From the NCBI GenBank assembly GCA_003427395.1, contig BFEA01000204.1:569510-613332 (forward strand): DNA of 43,823 nt, given 5' to 3'. The notes under the pieces were generated by a model, which was not told the DNA's origin, ran no database searches, and saw only the letters and a list, made by a program, of their open reading frames with translations. The position numbers and the translations under genes are program-made. This DNA is from Chara braunii (Eukaryota > Streptophyta > Charophyceae > Charales > Characeae). Of the stretch, positions 31,000-41,142 are shown piece by piece; position 1 is the first letter of the stretch; each line of letters opens with the position of its first letter.

Positions 31000-31900
31000 A
31001 TGGATGCAAGAGAGGATCAAAATGAAGGGGGGGAGAAGGAATATAAAAGGACAAAGAGAAGGGCAAAGTTGAACATAAGATCGTGGAACGTACATGGCCT
31101 GGCCACCATCTTGTCATCTCCTGCAAAATGGTTCAGCCTGACAGCCAACATCAGCTGGTTTGACAACGAACCTCCTGTCTGCGTACAGGAAACCCACCTG
31201 ACTAATTCGGAGGAGCACCAAAATATATAGACTGAGATTGTAAGGAAGTTGAGGAATGTATGGAGAGCAAATGGGCTCACAGCCCCAACGCAGCCTCGGC
31301 CGGGGTACTAACCCTCTTCAACAATAAAGGCAAAGCACGGGAACACCTAAAAATATGCCAAATAACTAAGGACCCCACAGGTGGTAGATGGATCAGAATT
31401 GACCTTACCCATAGACAAGAAAATATACTGATACTAAATATATACACTCCAAACACAAATGCTCAAAGAAGAGAATTAATAGAAACTATCAAACAAGAAT
31501 GTCCGAACCAACAACATATCATAGCAGTAGGGAACTGAAATGCAACGGTAGGCCCTCTTCTGGACAGGATCTCCCACGCTAGGGAAGGGTACGACAAAAC
31601 AGAATCCCATACCATGCTAGACTTCATAACAAAGAAGAAGGTAATAGACCCGTTTAGAACAAGACTCCCATAAATTCAGCAATTTACTTGTCCTAGGAAG
31701 CCCCTACAGGGGAAGGTAGCTTTCTCAAGGATTCACTAGTTCCTAGTCTCAGACTCAATAGCAGGCGCTCTACTAGGCTCAACTATATTCAGATACCCCT
31801 TTCACGAGGGTTTTGATCATAAGCAGATAGGCCTACTACTGAACTTTGGCTTAGATAACAGTCTAGAAGAGGCTTCTACAAGGTTAACAACTCCCTATTA
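31000..31900 (+). pseudogene. LINE ORF2 endonuclease domain, truncated
   Basis: Starts with a charged lead, then LNIRSWNVHGL (the Asn block) and VCVQETHL (the metal-binding Glu block) of APE-type endonucleases. After stops at 31228-31230 and near 31310 it continues with ILILNIYTPN and AVGN-stop-NATV. In active enzymes the last block is GD[FW]N, so the catalytic Asp is changed to Asn and the next codon is a stop. The homology fades at about 31900 before any RT domain. The enzyme would nick target DNA. Confidence 0.75.
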
Positions 31901-31935
31901 AAATTGGATGGATTCAAGAACGTGGTCAAGCAAAC

Positions 31936-32215
31936 ATGGGGGAGACTCTCACCCAAGATGCAGGGGGCACCTGCCACAGCGCGGGCGTCAGCCGGAGTAG
32001 CAATCTGGCTCCCGCCAAGCCCCTCACCTACGACTATGACAGGCAGCAGGGAAGATGGGTGTATCTCAAGGCAACAATTCAAGAGGAGGAGTCCTACCTC
32101 GTATGCGTTCACGCCCCCAATGACCCCAATGCCAGGGTGGACCTTCAAAGACTTCCCCCACCCACCCCGAGGCTTCACCCAGCGAGTACCCCATCGCCTT
32201 CGTTGCACATGAATG
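31936..32215 (+). pseudogene. Fragment of a second LINE endonuclease
   Basis: Frame 1 reads KPLTYDYDRQQGRWVYLKAT and LVCVHAPNDPNARVDLQ. This matches the central region of LINE endonucleases (a strand followed by APN and Arg) and is distinct in sequence from the copy at 31000-31900. A frame change follows near 32140. The sequence up to 32321 has no recognisable feature. Confidence 0.55.
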
Positions 32216-32349
32216 AGAGCTCTACATTCTCTCAGCAATTTATTATCCTTGTCATTAATGAGGAAGTCTGTCCATTACTCCAGAAGACTAATTTGTTTGT
32301 TGGCAAAGGAGAAGAACGAGTGGTATGTAATAACCCTATTCAGAAGTAG

Positions 32350-32400
32350 CCTGGGGCTCAGAACTCAGCCCCAGGCCACGCAGACCTGAGAAGGTCTGCG
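32350..32400 (+). other. Two adjacent hairpins at the start of LTR C
   Basis: CCTGGGGCT (32350-32358) pairs with AGCCCCAGG (32366-32374). CGCAGACCT (32379-32387) pairs with AGGTCTGCG (32392-32400) over a GAGA loop. Both are present in the 3' LTR (39952-40002) and in C' (around 22533-22583), where the second has a different loop but keeps its stem. Confidence 0.8.
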
Positions 32401-33280
32401 TTGGGCTGTGTGACCAAGACACGCCCAGGCCTGAGTCTGTTGAGTGTGGCTGTATGACCGCACGCTGCACTTAGGAAATTCAAGAGTCAAAGTCAACTGT
32501 AGAGTCAAAGGTACCGTACCCAGGCCCTGGGATGGATACACTCACTTGTTGTGCGCAGGTATCCAGACAGCGTCCAGGCCGGAGGGAATTCGGTTTCAGG
32601 CCGATCTGAGCCCTCGTTCGCATTGAGATCTAGACGGCCGAGGGATACAGCAGCCGGGGTCCAGACCCCGCGTCAACATTACATAAGAGTTGACTTCCTG
32701 GCTTTGACATTCATTCTGTCTTGCGTTGATGCTGACTTCACGCATTGACTTCGACGCTGGCTTGACGATGCGACGCTGGCTCGACCTGCTGGCATTGTGA
32801 CTTGGCGAGGTGTTGCTATTCCGGCATGGTGGTCGGCTTGCTCCTGTCTTCTTGGCCTGCTGACGTGGCAGCTGCCATGCACCTTCGCTGATGTGGCTGC
32901 TGCCACGTGTATCAAGCTGGTGTGGTTGCTGTCCACGTGTTCTGTGACAGAGACTACATATTCGGCATTGCTGTTCTGTTCGTCGTCACTTCAGGAGGAG
33001 ATCAGGACTGTAGGGGGGAGTTCGAGGATACGTACCTGGTGGTCTTCATGTCGACATTGCTCCAGATGCTGATGTGGAACTGATTGGTCGTGCCACATGG
33101 CACATTGAGGATACTCGGATACTCATTCAGACTATTGATTGATGAGGTGGCAGTAGAGGAGGGAGCCCGAAGCAGGAGTGGGCATTTTTACTTCCTCTCC
33201 TTTGTCTCTTCTCCCTCCTCCCTCTTCGTCTGTGTATGATATCTCACCTCATTCTGTCTGATCACGATTTTTGACTATTT

Positions 33281-33295
33281 NNNNNNNNNNNNNNN
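33281..33295. other. 15-N assembly gap with duplicated edges
   Basis: The 22 bases before the gap (33259-33280) are identical to the 22 after it (33296-33317). The contig ends probably overlap and were not merged, so the real gap may be negative. Confidence 0.9.
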
Positions 33296-33393
33296 TGATC
33301 ACGATTTTTGACTATTTGTAATTATCAGCCGATGGACATTTTTCTGGACTTGCATTGTTGACAACTGTCTCACGATCTGGGTTCATTACAATT

Positions 33394-33405
33394 TGGTATC
33401 GGAGC
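33394..33405 (+). other. Primer-binding site of element C (tRNA-iMet type)
   Basis: TGGTATCGGAGC starts three bases after the 5' LTR. It differs by one base (G for A) from the plant initiator tRNA-Met complement TGGTATCAGAGC seen in element B. Confidence 0.85.
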
Positions 33406-33479
33406 TAATCTCCTGAAGTCGACATTTGTATATGAATAGGCGCCAGGTGGCACGCAGGTAAGTGAGGTTGAGTATGTGA

Positions 33480-34295
33480 TGACGTGGCAAGGGATATTGA
33501 CGAGGTACATACCTGTCTGGCGAGAAGACATTGCCGAGAGTGCAGACGAGGTGCAGACTTCACTGGCGAGAGGAAGTCCCTACCTGGCTGCTGACGTGGA
33601 AGAAGGGACTGCCATTGGAAATACCGCATGCCAGCCTGGATCGCGATAGTGACATCGCGATCCCTTGCTGACGTGGCATATGTTGTGCCACGTCTGAAAA
33701 CCTTGTTGCTGATTGTTGACGTGGCACTTCTTGTGCTACTGACACGCGACAGGGTCTACCGCAGGTGCTGACGTGGCTTTGGGGACAAGACTGGCTGTTG
33801 ACGTGGCTGGAAGAGTCATCACACCTGTCTTATGAGGTGTTGGCTATCTGCTGACGTGGCAACAGGCCTTTAGCTGACGTGGCATGATCTGACACGGCGA
33901 CAATATCTCACGAGACGCATGGAAGAGGCACGTGGCGAGGATAAGGACACATTTGCTGACGTGGCATCCCACTATTGACTGACTGGACAGAGTGCTGACG
34001 TGGCAGGATCTGCTGTGTTGGCATGCCAGGGGTGACACGTGGCAGGCAGGACTACTGCTAAGTAAAAAGGGGCACTCTGAAGACAACGGCGGTACAACTG
34101 ACTGGAGTAATTATACAGCTGTAGTGCCAACCGTCCGGGCAAGTGCGTGATCGCACAAACAATCAAGTGGACACAACAGATTGACTAAGTTTGCTGACAT
34201 TGTTGTTGGCATACTTACCTGTCTGTCGTTTGCTGTGTTGTGGTGTTGTGCATACTTACTTGTGTGTTGTCTCTGATCCCACGGGCCTGACGTGG
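33480..34295 (+). promoter_or_regulatory. Dense array of TGACGTGG (bZIP hexamer/G-box) motifs in the leader
   Basis: TGACGTGG starts at 33480, 33592, 33669, 33717, 33769, 33799, 33852, 33875, 33957, 33996 and 34288, all on the plus strand. Ten of the eleven lie within 525 bp. There is one reverse GCCACGTC (about 33697), and CACGTGGC occurs near 33929 and 34033. TGACGTGG combines the TGACG and ACGTGG cores bound by plant bZIP factors. Spacing is irregular (23-112 bp for the first ten), so it is not a simple tandem repeat. No ORF covers it. Binding and activity are inferred. Confidence 0.6.
33638..33663 (+). other. Perfect 10-bp hairpin in the leader of element C
   Basis: GGATCGCGAT (33638-33647) and ATCGCGATCC (33654-33663) around a 6-nt loop AGTGAC. 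It lies between PBS and gag, where retroelement RNAs may carry packaging or dimerisation structures. That role is an inference. Confidence 0.7.
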
Positions 34296-34459
34296 TACCT
34301 GTACACTTAGGACGTCATCACACAGATAGACACAGAACAACAGAAGTTAGACATAGAACTTAAAAATAATTGTAGTTGTTCTTTCTTCTTTGGGTTACCT
34401 GAAGTCTTGCCGTAAGGAAAGGTGCGGCAGTGGAATCTATTATTGTTTATTAATTAATT

Positions 34460-36337
34460 GTGCGACAAACGCAAATCATGATGTCTCATTTCTGGAAATG
34501 TCTAAAACTCTCGATGCTCACGCGTTTCATCCCATTTCTGTTCTATCCTATTTCAGTAATCTTTGCGGTAGATGAAGAACAGCCAGAACCACGAACCAGG
34601 CAACAAGTTGATGAACGGAAGAAAGTCTTGATTGCCCGTTTGAATCAACTTGAGTCTAAACTACGTGGCATTGGTCCAGAGGCTGAGTCCCATGTCCGTG
34701 AATTGTATGATATGCAGGCACTAAGAACTGCCATTGAAACTGTGGAAACTGGGACCGACGTCCTTGCTGTCCAAGGCATACTGATCAAGTGCCATAAAGC
34801 ACTTGATGATTTTGTCGTTGGTCAGTTTGCTGAAATTGAGAACAGGCAGAAACAAAAAGAACAGAAAACAACGATTTCTGAAGAAGTCCTGGATGAAAAC
34901 ATTGGACAACTCGAGGAGGCACTTGAGAAAGAGAAGAAAAAGAGAGAAGAAATGAGAAGGAAAAAAGAGAGAAATACACAGCAAGAAAAGAAAATTGAGG
35001 AAATTAGACAGAATGTGGTTGTAATCGAAGGGGAAGGACAGACAGTTTCTATTTCTCAATTAGTGACTTACCTCGCACATCTTGAGATGAAGATTGATCA
35101 GTACGGTGTTCGTATTGATGAGGTAACCGCGGGATTACAAACTATCACCAATTTGATCAAGGGAAAGAACAAAGTGATTGGGGAAGTCAAAACTGAGAAA
35201 GAAAAGAAACCTGAGAAATTGATGGGAGATGCTTTTAAGGCACTTGAGGGAGGGACTAAGAAAACTAAGGGGAAGGAAGGGGAGCCTTCGAGTCCGCCTT
35301 CGAGTCCACCTTCGAGTCCGCCATCGAGTCCGCCTCCTGCTGGAAATAAGACCACCACCCCTCAACCTGAAAAACCGAAAACGAGAGAAGAAGTCTAGAT
35401 GAAATTGCCATTTACGTTTTGTAACAAGAGAGACGAAAATCTGCTTTTGTGGATCGCAGAAATTTAGACGTATTGTGGAACAGACCCCGTTGAACCCGAG
35501 TCTCAAGTGGCCTTCTCCACTTCATGTTTGGGTGGGGAAGCAAAAGAGTGGGTTCTCGCTGAAGCCAATGCGGCAGGATTTGACGACATCGGAGTATGGG
35601 CTGAAACTTTGGACCTCAAACAGTTCCTTGCCAAGATCAAGGAACGGTTTTTGGATAAGACGACAACCGACAAGGCTTTTGACCAGCTCACAACGATAGG
35701 TCAAAAGCATTGGACTTCTGTTGAAGCCTTGTCTCGGGAGGTTGACCGTCTGTTGCAGGTTCCCGGTTTGAACCTGCAAGACAATCAGGTATTGTACATT
35801 TACTCTCGAGCTTTGCCTGAGCCCATACGCGGTGAGCTCGTGGCGGAGTCAAAGTCAGCTAAGTACAATTACCGGCAATTTCGAGACCTTGCTCTCCAAA
35901 GAGAGCAAATGACTTCGCAAGTGAAGAATTCTTATGCATCTGTTGTGAAGTATGGTGGTGGTCCAGGAACAGGTAAGCGAGTACTTTGGCGCCAAAAGCG
36001 CCAAGACCACACCCTTGTCGTCTTCGATGACGAAACTGTGGAAAGATGGTCGTTGGAGGCCGAGGGTGTGGCGAACAGCAGTGATTCCGGGAAGGGGGAA
36101 GTCACTGCTGCCGTGGTCAACAAGGGAGGACCACGACCGCCGGTTAAGAAGAGGAAGGCACGCTCGTTTCCAAAACACCCCGGAATTGCGGTCGGGAAGC
36201 CTTGGGAGAAGAGGGGCCTGTCAAAAGAAACGTGGCAGGAACGAATGGACAACGCGCAGTGCCTGAAGTGTGGCATTGCAGGGCATGTAATTGCATGGTG
36301 CCCGTTGATTCATAACCCAAAAGTGAGCCGCCAGTAG
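34460..36337 (+). pseudogene. gag of element C, two in-frame stops
   Basis: A single frame (frame 2) runs from about 34460 to a TAG at 36335-36337 and is interrupted by TAG at 35396-35398 and 35465-35467. The N-terminal part is a Lys/Glu coiled coil (residues ~40-260), then a Ser-Ser-Pro-Pro repeat tract (35287-35337). The capsid-like region has FLAKIKERFLD and LLQVPGLNLQDNQVLYIYSRALP. Near the end is a perfect CX2CX4HX4C knuckle (CLKCGIAGHVIAWC). The start is uncertain. The charged domain begins about 35 residues after the first ATG, and the hydrophobic residues before it may not be translated. Confidence 0.85.
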
Positions 36338-36944
36338 GAGTAGCATCTGCTCCTACTGAGTCTAAGGGTTTGGACCATAATGAAGGTAAGGCGCCTACTA
36401 ACCCTTCTAACCCTTTGACTCGCATGGCAGAGGATGGTTCTTCTTCGGTCCATCGTCCAGAACACCCTGAACCTGTCTTATGTTCTATCTCTCTGGACGA
36501 CTCTCTTGACGAGCTTGGTAACGAGTTGCTGGCATTACGAAGCTCGTGGGCTAAGAAAGCTAAGTCTAAGGGTGACCTACTACTTGCGGATGTAGAAATT
36601 GCACGTACATGCGTAGGTGCTCTGTTAGACTCAGGATCCACGCGATCCTATATATCCGAGAAAGCAATCCGCAAGTTGCATCTCGGAATGAAGGTGAAGA
36701 ACATGTCTAAACCTATAATGTCTGTTTTGGCCGACAAAAGCACGATCACTGTCTCGCAGTATGTTGATCGTGTCAAGTGTTGGTTTCGAACAAAGGAAGG
36801 TAAGAAGATTTTGCATGAGGTATCCTTCCTGATGGAAAAGAACTTACCGTTTGACTTAGTTCTGGTATGGATTGGCACGAGGAAGCCAACCCAGATATTA
36901 AGTTCAAAGAAAAGATTGTGCAATTGTGAGACACACAGTCTGAT
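36338..36944 (+). pseudogene. Aspartic protease of element C
   Basis: Frame 1 (36370 onwards) encodes GALLDSGSTRSYIS, a normal retropepsin DSGS active site. About 75 residues later comes the NLPFDLVL block, after which a 1-base shift near 36864 moves the reading to frame 3. A TGA at 36927-36929 follows. The protease would be made as part of Gag-Pol. The junction between gag and this frame is also out of frame (stop at 36335). Confidence 0.85.
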
Positions 36945-38600
36945 TTGAAACCAATCAAATTGTTTTATAAGTCTGGCTCTGACTCTAGCCTGTCTTTCTG
37001 CTGTATGAGTTACCCAGCGTTTCGTTCGATGGTTTCAAAGAAAAGGTTGGAACAGGAAGTAATGGTGGTCTTAGTAAAACGAGCAGGTGAGTTCTCTACT
37101 TCCTATCCTCCTTCGACCGAAAAACTCCTTGATGAGTATAAAGATTTGTTTGCCGAACCGATAAGAATAACTGAACGTGCTATCAAGCACACCATCAAAA
37201 TTATTCCTGGAAGTAAGATTCCCAAGGGCCCTATCTATCGAATGTCTGCTAGGGAACTTGAAGAGTTGAGAAAACAACTGCAGGACTTAACAGAGAAAGG
37301 ATGGATTCGCCCTAGCTCTTCTCCTTATGGTGCCCCTGTCTTATTTGTGCCCAAAAAGGAAGGTGAGTTGCGTCTCTGTATTGATTACAGAGGGTTGAAT
37401 GTTGTCACTGTTAAGAACGTTGAACCGCTTCCTCGCATTGACGACTTACTTGACCAGTTACAGGGATGCAGGTACTTTAGCAAGATCGACTTGAAATTTG
37501 GATATCACCAGATTGAGTGGAACCCTCCGATAAGCATAAGACCGTTTTCCGGACTAGGTATGGTCACTACGAGTTCGTGGTAATGCCCTTCGGATTAACG
37601 AATGCCCCTGCTACGTTTCAAAGGTCAATGAATGACTTGTTTCGTCAGTGGTTGGATAAGTTTGTTATTGTCTATCTCGTTGATATTCTAGTGTATAGTA
37701 AAACACTAGAGGATCATGAGAAGCACCTTCGTCAGGTGCTAGGGAAGTTGCATGAGGGCAACTTCAAGATCAATCCCAAAAAGTCTGAGTTTGCTAAGTC
37801 CGAAGTGCTATACTTAGGACATATAGTGAACGAAGAAGGTTTAAGGCCAGAAGAGAAGAAGATTTCAGCAATTAGAGATTGGCCACAACCTAAGTCTATA
37901 ACGGAATTGCGATCTTTCCTTGGTTTATAGGAAGTTTGTTAGGAACTTCTCACTGATTGCTGCACCAATGCGAAGATTGTTAAAGAAAAAAACTATCTGG
38001 TTGTAGGATAAGGATTGTGAGTCTTATTTTCGGAAACTGAAGTATGCCCTGACTCACTACCCCGTCCTTAAGATTGCTGACCCATCTTTGCCTTTCATTG
38101 TCACTACTAATGCAAGTCAGTATGGGATTGGCGCTGTTCTACAGCAAGATGACGACAAGGGCTATAGGCCAATAGAGTTTATGTCTGCGCGACTGCCGTC
38201 TGAAAAGGTTGCCAACTCCACCTATGAAAGGGAGTTGTATGCCTTAGTCTATGCACTAAACACATGGAAACACTACTTGTTAGGGAGGCACTTCACTGTG
38301 TATTCAGACCACTCTACCCTGAAGTGGATAAAGACACAGCCGAGGCTCTCTGATAAGCTGGTACGATGGTCTGCGTTTATTGATACCTTCGATTTTGAGT
38401 TGAAAACGATCCAAGGTAAGTCTAATGTGGTCGCAGATGCATTGTCCAGACGGAGTGACTTCTTTGGTGCAATTGCCTCTTACTTGGATGTTGGGAATGA
38501 CCTGAAAGATCAAATTCGCCAAGGATATGCTACTGATCCTATCTGGAAACCAATCATGGATGTCCTTGTACGAGACCCATCCCAACTACCCAACTATAGA
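36945..38600 (+). pseudogene. Reverse transcriptase and RNase H of element C
   Basis: Frame 3 has [25 protein letters not shown] and [14 protein letters not shown] shift near 37515 gives frame 2 with [14 protein letters not shown] and the polymerase box. That box reads YLVD instead of YLDD: the first catalytic Asp is Val, codon 37679-37681. Another shift near 37930 returns to frame 3, with a TAG near 38006-38008. In the RNase H domain TDAS is TNAS (codon 38109-38111), losing a catalytic Asp, while YSDHSTL and DALSRR remain. Both activities must be lost. Confidence 0.92.
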
Positions 38601-39888
38601 ATGACTGATGGATTGTTATTCTTCTGAGGGTCACTTTGGTTTCAAGAAAACATATGCTGAAGTCAGAGAACGTTTCGAATGGAAGGGACTTAAAGAAGAC
38701 GTACTAACATATGTTCGTACTTGTTTAGTGTGTCAGAGAAACAAGCCGTCGCACGAGAATCCCCTTGGACTTCTCAAGCCATTACCTATACCAAGCGAAC
38801 CAGGTGAGTCTATCTCAATTGACTTCATGAGTCTGGTTAAAAGTCGCAATGGTAACAGTCCAGTGATGGTAATTGTGGACCGTTTCTCTAAATATGCTAT
38901 GTTTGTTCCCTTACCAGCAGAAGCACGTACTGAACTTGTCATTCAGAAATTTTGGATGCGATGGGTTACTGAGTATGGGTTTCCCAAAACCATTGTGTCT
39001 GATCGAGATGTCAGGTTCACCAGTCTGCCATGGCAAAAGCTGATGGAAGCTTATGGCACACGGCTGACCATGTCGTCAAAGAGGCATCCCGAAACGAATG
39101 ACCAGACTGAACAGATGAACCGTCTGTGCCAACAACTTTTGCGTATGTATATTAGACCCGATCAGATTGATTGGGACGAGAACTTACCTAAGATTGCAAG
39201 TGCATATAACAATAGTGTCCACATGTCTACTTGACGTACCCCAAATGCACTTCACAAAGGGTGGAAGCCTAAACGTCCCATTGATGTACTGAACCGGGAC
39301 CAGTTCCTTAGGTTGCCCCCAGGGACCCAAGAATATGCAATCTTGTTTCAGGAAGACATTCAGAAAGTTAAAGATAATCTAAAGAAAGCTCAACTACGAA
39401 TGATTGAACAAGCCAACAAGCACCGTCGACCGTCTACATTTAAAGAAGGTGATTTGGTTTGGGTAAAATCTAAAGAGTTTTCACTAGAAGAAGATGTCTC
39501 CCAGAAATTGCTACTTGTCTATTTTGGACCCTGGGAAGTTCTCAAGGTAATTGGAAATGCAGAGGGACCGTCTTATCGAGTGGATATTCCCCCTCATCTC
39601 AAAACATACCCTGTCTTTCATGCGTCCAAATTGTTGCCTTACGTAGAAGGAAATGAGTTTCCTCACAGACCCTCTATGATTCCACCAGACATGGATGGCC
39701 GGTACGAGGTTGACCGGATCATAGAGCATGGTTACTTCTCTACGGGAGGACGTGGACGACCTCAAAAGCAGTTCAAGGTACGTTTTAAAACTCAAGCACC
39801 ATCTGAGGGCAGATGGTTTAGCAAATGAGAACTACTTGAAACTGCTCCTGATATTGTCGCTGCTTATGAACGAGGGTTAAAGTCGTAA
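38601..39888 (+). pseudogene. Integrase and C-terminal domain of element C
   Basis: Compared with C', about 85 nt are deleted at about 38625, removing the end of the RNase H-integrase linker and the first zinc-binding His. The rest is frame 1: GHFGFKKTY, CLVCQ, then the full DDE set (SIDFMS, VSDRDVRF, HPETNDQTEQ). TGA stops lie at 39232-39234 and 39826-39828. The C-terminal region (LVWVKSKEFSLEEDVSQKLL, VFHASKLLPYVEG, FKVRFKTQ) is the chromodomain-like part, ending at TAA 39886-39888. Confidence 0.9.
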
Positions 39889-39907
39889 ATATTTCTGCGG
39901 TGGAACT

Positions 39908-39927
39908 CGAAAATGGGTCGGCAGGAA
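39908..39927 (+). other. Imperfect polypurine tract of element C
   Basis: Purine-rich sequence (AAAATGGGTCGGCAGGAA and neighbours) immediately before the 3' LTR. The same sequence with one change precedes the LTR of C'. Several pyrimidines make it a weak tract. Confidence 0.45.
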
Positions 39928-40691
39928 TGTAATAACCCTGTTCAGAAGTAGCCTCGGGCTCAGAACTCAGCCCCAGGCCACGCAGACCTGAGAAGGTCTG
40001 CGCTGGGCTGTGTGACCAAGACACGCCCAGGCCTGAGTCTGTCGAGTGTGGCTGTGTGACCGCACGCTGCACACAGGAAATTCAAGAGTCAAAGTCAACT
40101 GTAGAGTCAAAGGTACCGTACCCAGGCCCTGGGATGGATACACTCACTTGTTGTGCGCAGGTACCCAGACAGCATGCAGGCCGGAGGGAATTCGGTTTCA
40201 GGCCGATCTGAGCCCTCGTTCGCATTGAGATCTAGACGGCCGATGGATACAGCAGCCGGGGTCCAGACCCCGCGTCAACACTACATAAGAGTTGACTTCC
40301 TGGCTTTGACATTCATTCTGTCTTGCGTTGATGCTGACTTCACGCATTGACTTCGACGCTGGCTTGACGCTGCGACGCTGGCTCGACGCTCTGGCATTGT
40401 GACTTGGCGAGGTGTTGCTATTCCGGCATGGTGGCCGGCTTGCTCCTGTCTTCTTGGCCTGCTGACGTGGCAGCTGCCATGCACCTTGGCTGATGTGGCT
40501 GCTGCCACGTGTATCAAGCTGACGTGGCTGCTGTCCACGTGTTCTGTGACTGAGACTACATATTCGGCATTGCTGTTCTGTTCGTCATCACTTCAGGAGG
40601 AGATCAGGACTGTGGGGGGGAGTTCGAGGATACGTACCTGGTGGTCTTCATGTCGACATTGCTCTAGATGCTGATGTGGAACTGATTGGTC

Positions 40692-40705
40692 GTGCCACGT
40701 GGCAC
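40692..40705. promoter_or_regulatory. 14-bp palindromic G-box in LTR C
   Basis: GTGCCACGTGGCAC is a perfect palindrome centred on CACGTG. It is kept in C' (23279-23292) and changed by one base in the 5' LTR. CACGTG is the plant G-box core bound by bZIP and bHLH factors. Confidence 0.55.
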
Positions 40706-40881
40706 ATTGAGGATACTCGGATACTCATTCAGACTATTGATTGATGAGGTGGCAGTAGAGGAGGGAGCCCGAAGCAGGAGTGGGCATTTTACTTCCTCTC
40801 CTTTGTCTCTTCTCCCTCCTCCCTCTTCGTCTGTGTATGATATCTCACCTCATTCTGTCTGATCACGATTTTTGACTATTT

Positions 40882-40882
40882 N
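40882..40882. other. Single-N gap with duplicated 22-bp edges
   Basis: Bases 40860-40881 equal 40883-40904, the same 22-mer that flanks the gap in the 5' LTR. Confidence 0.9.
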
Positions 40883-41022
40883 TGATCACGATTTTTGACT
40901 ATTTGTAATTATCAGCCGATGGACATTTTTCTGGACTTGCATTGTTGACAACTGTCTCACGATCTGGGTTCATTACAGGTAGACACCATCAAGTTAAAAA
41001 CTGAATCTCAACTTGGGTGCAG

Positions 41023-41142
41023 GTTTTTTTTCGGCTATACGATGCATTTGAGAGACAAAGGACACGAGCTGAGGAAGACAAAGCGCGACTAAAGAAACAT
41101 GAGAGGGAGCGGATAGAACGGGAGAAGGTTGGGGTTTCCAAG
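41023..41142 (+). CDS. Candidate host-gene exon (charged helix), unknown gene
   Basis: The segment is bounded by GGTGCAG|G on the left and CCAAG|GTAAGC on the right, both matching plant splice consensus. It is exactly 120 nt (40 codons) and open in phase 0, reading VFFRLYDAFERQ at the start and LKKHERERIEREKVG near the end. Glu, Lys and Arg dominate, so a long charged helix or coiled coil is likely. It is not similar to the neighbouring retroelements. The polypyrimidine tract before the acceptor is weak, and the end of element C lies only 45 bp upstream. Other exons are not identified and the gene is not recognised. It could still be a chance open stretch. Confidence 0.4.

Larger units (their letters stand above)
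32326..33390 (+). repeat. 5' LTR of element C
   Basis: Starts TGTAATAACCC and ends GGTTCATTACA, followed three bases later by the PBS. Contains two opening hairpins, TGACGTGGC motifs, and a 15-N assembly gap (33281-33295). The GTGCCACGTGGCAC palindrome of the other copies is GTGCCACATGGCAC here (about 33092-33105), a CpG-type transition. Confidence 0.95.
39928..40977 (+). repeat. 3' LTR of element C
   Basis: Begins TGTAATAACCC and ends GTTCATTACA. It is about 97.5% identical to the 5' LTR by hand count, with mostly transition differences. It has a single N at 40882 at the same place where the 5' LTR has its 15-N gap. Confidence 0.95.
32322..40981 (+). mobile_element. Ty3/Gypsy LTR retrotransposon C, both LTRs present
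   Basis: The LTRs at 32326-33390 and 39928-40977 are flanked by GGTA (32322-32325 and 40978-40981), a 4-bp target-site duplication. LTR ends are TGTAAT...ATTACA. The PBS follows the 5' LTR. Gag, protease, RT, RNase H, integrase and C-terminal domain follow in Gypsy order. By hand I count about 26 substitutions over ~1030 aligned LTR bases (about 2.5%), so the insertion is fairly young. Nevertheless every coding domain is broken, so the copy cannot move by itself. It lies 45 bp upstream of a candidate host exon. Confidence 0.95.

Noticed and set aside
35396-35467. Programmed stop-codon readthrough in gag of element C (two TAG codons)
   Set aside because: Readthrough sites lie at the gag-pol junction. 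These two lie within gag, and many other stops and frameshifts follow, so decay is the simpler explanation.
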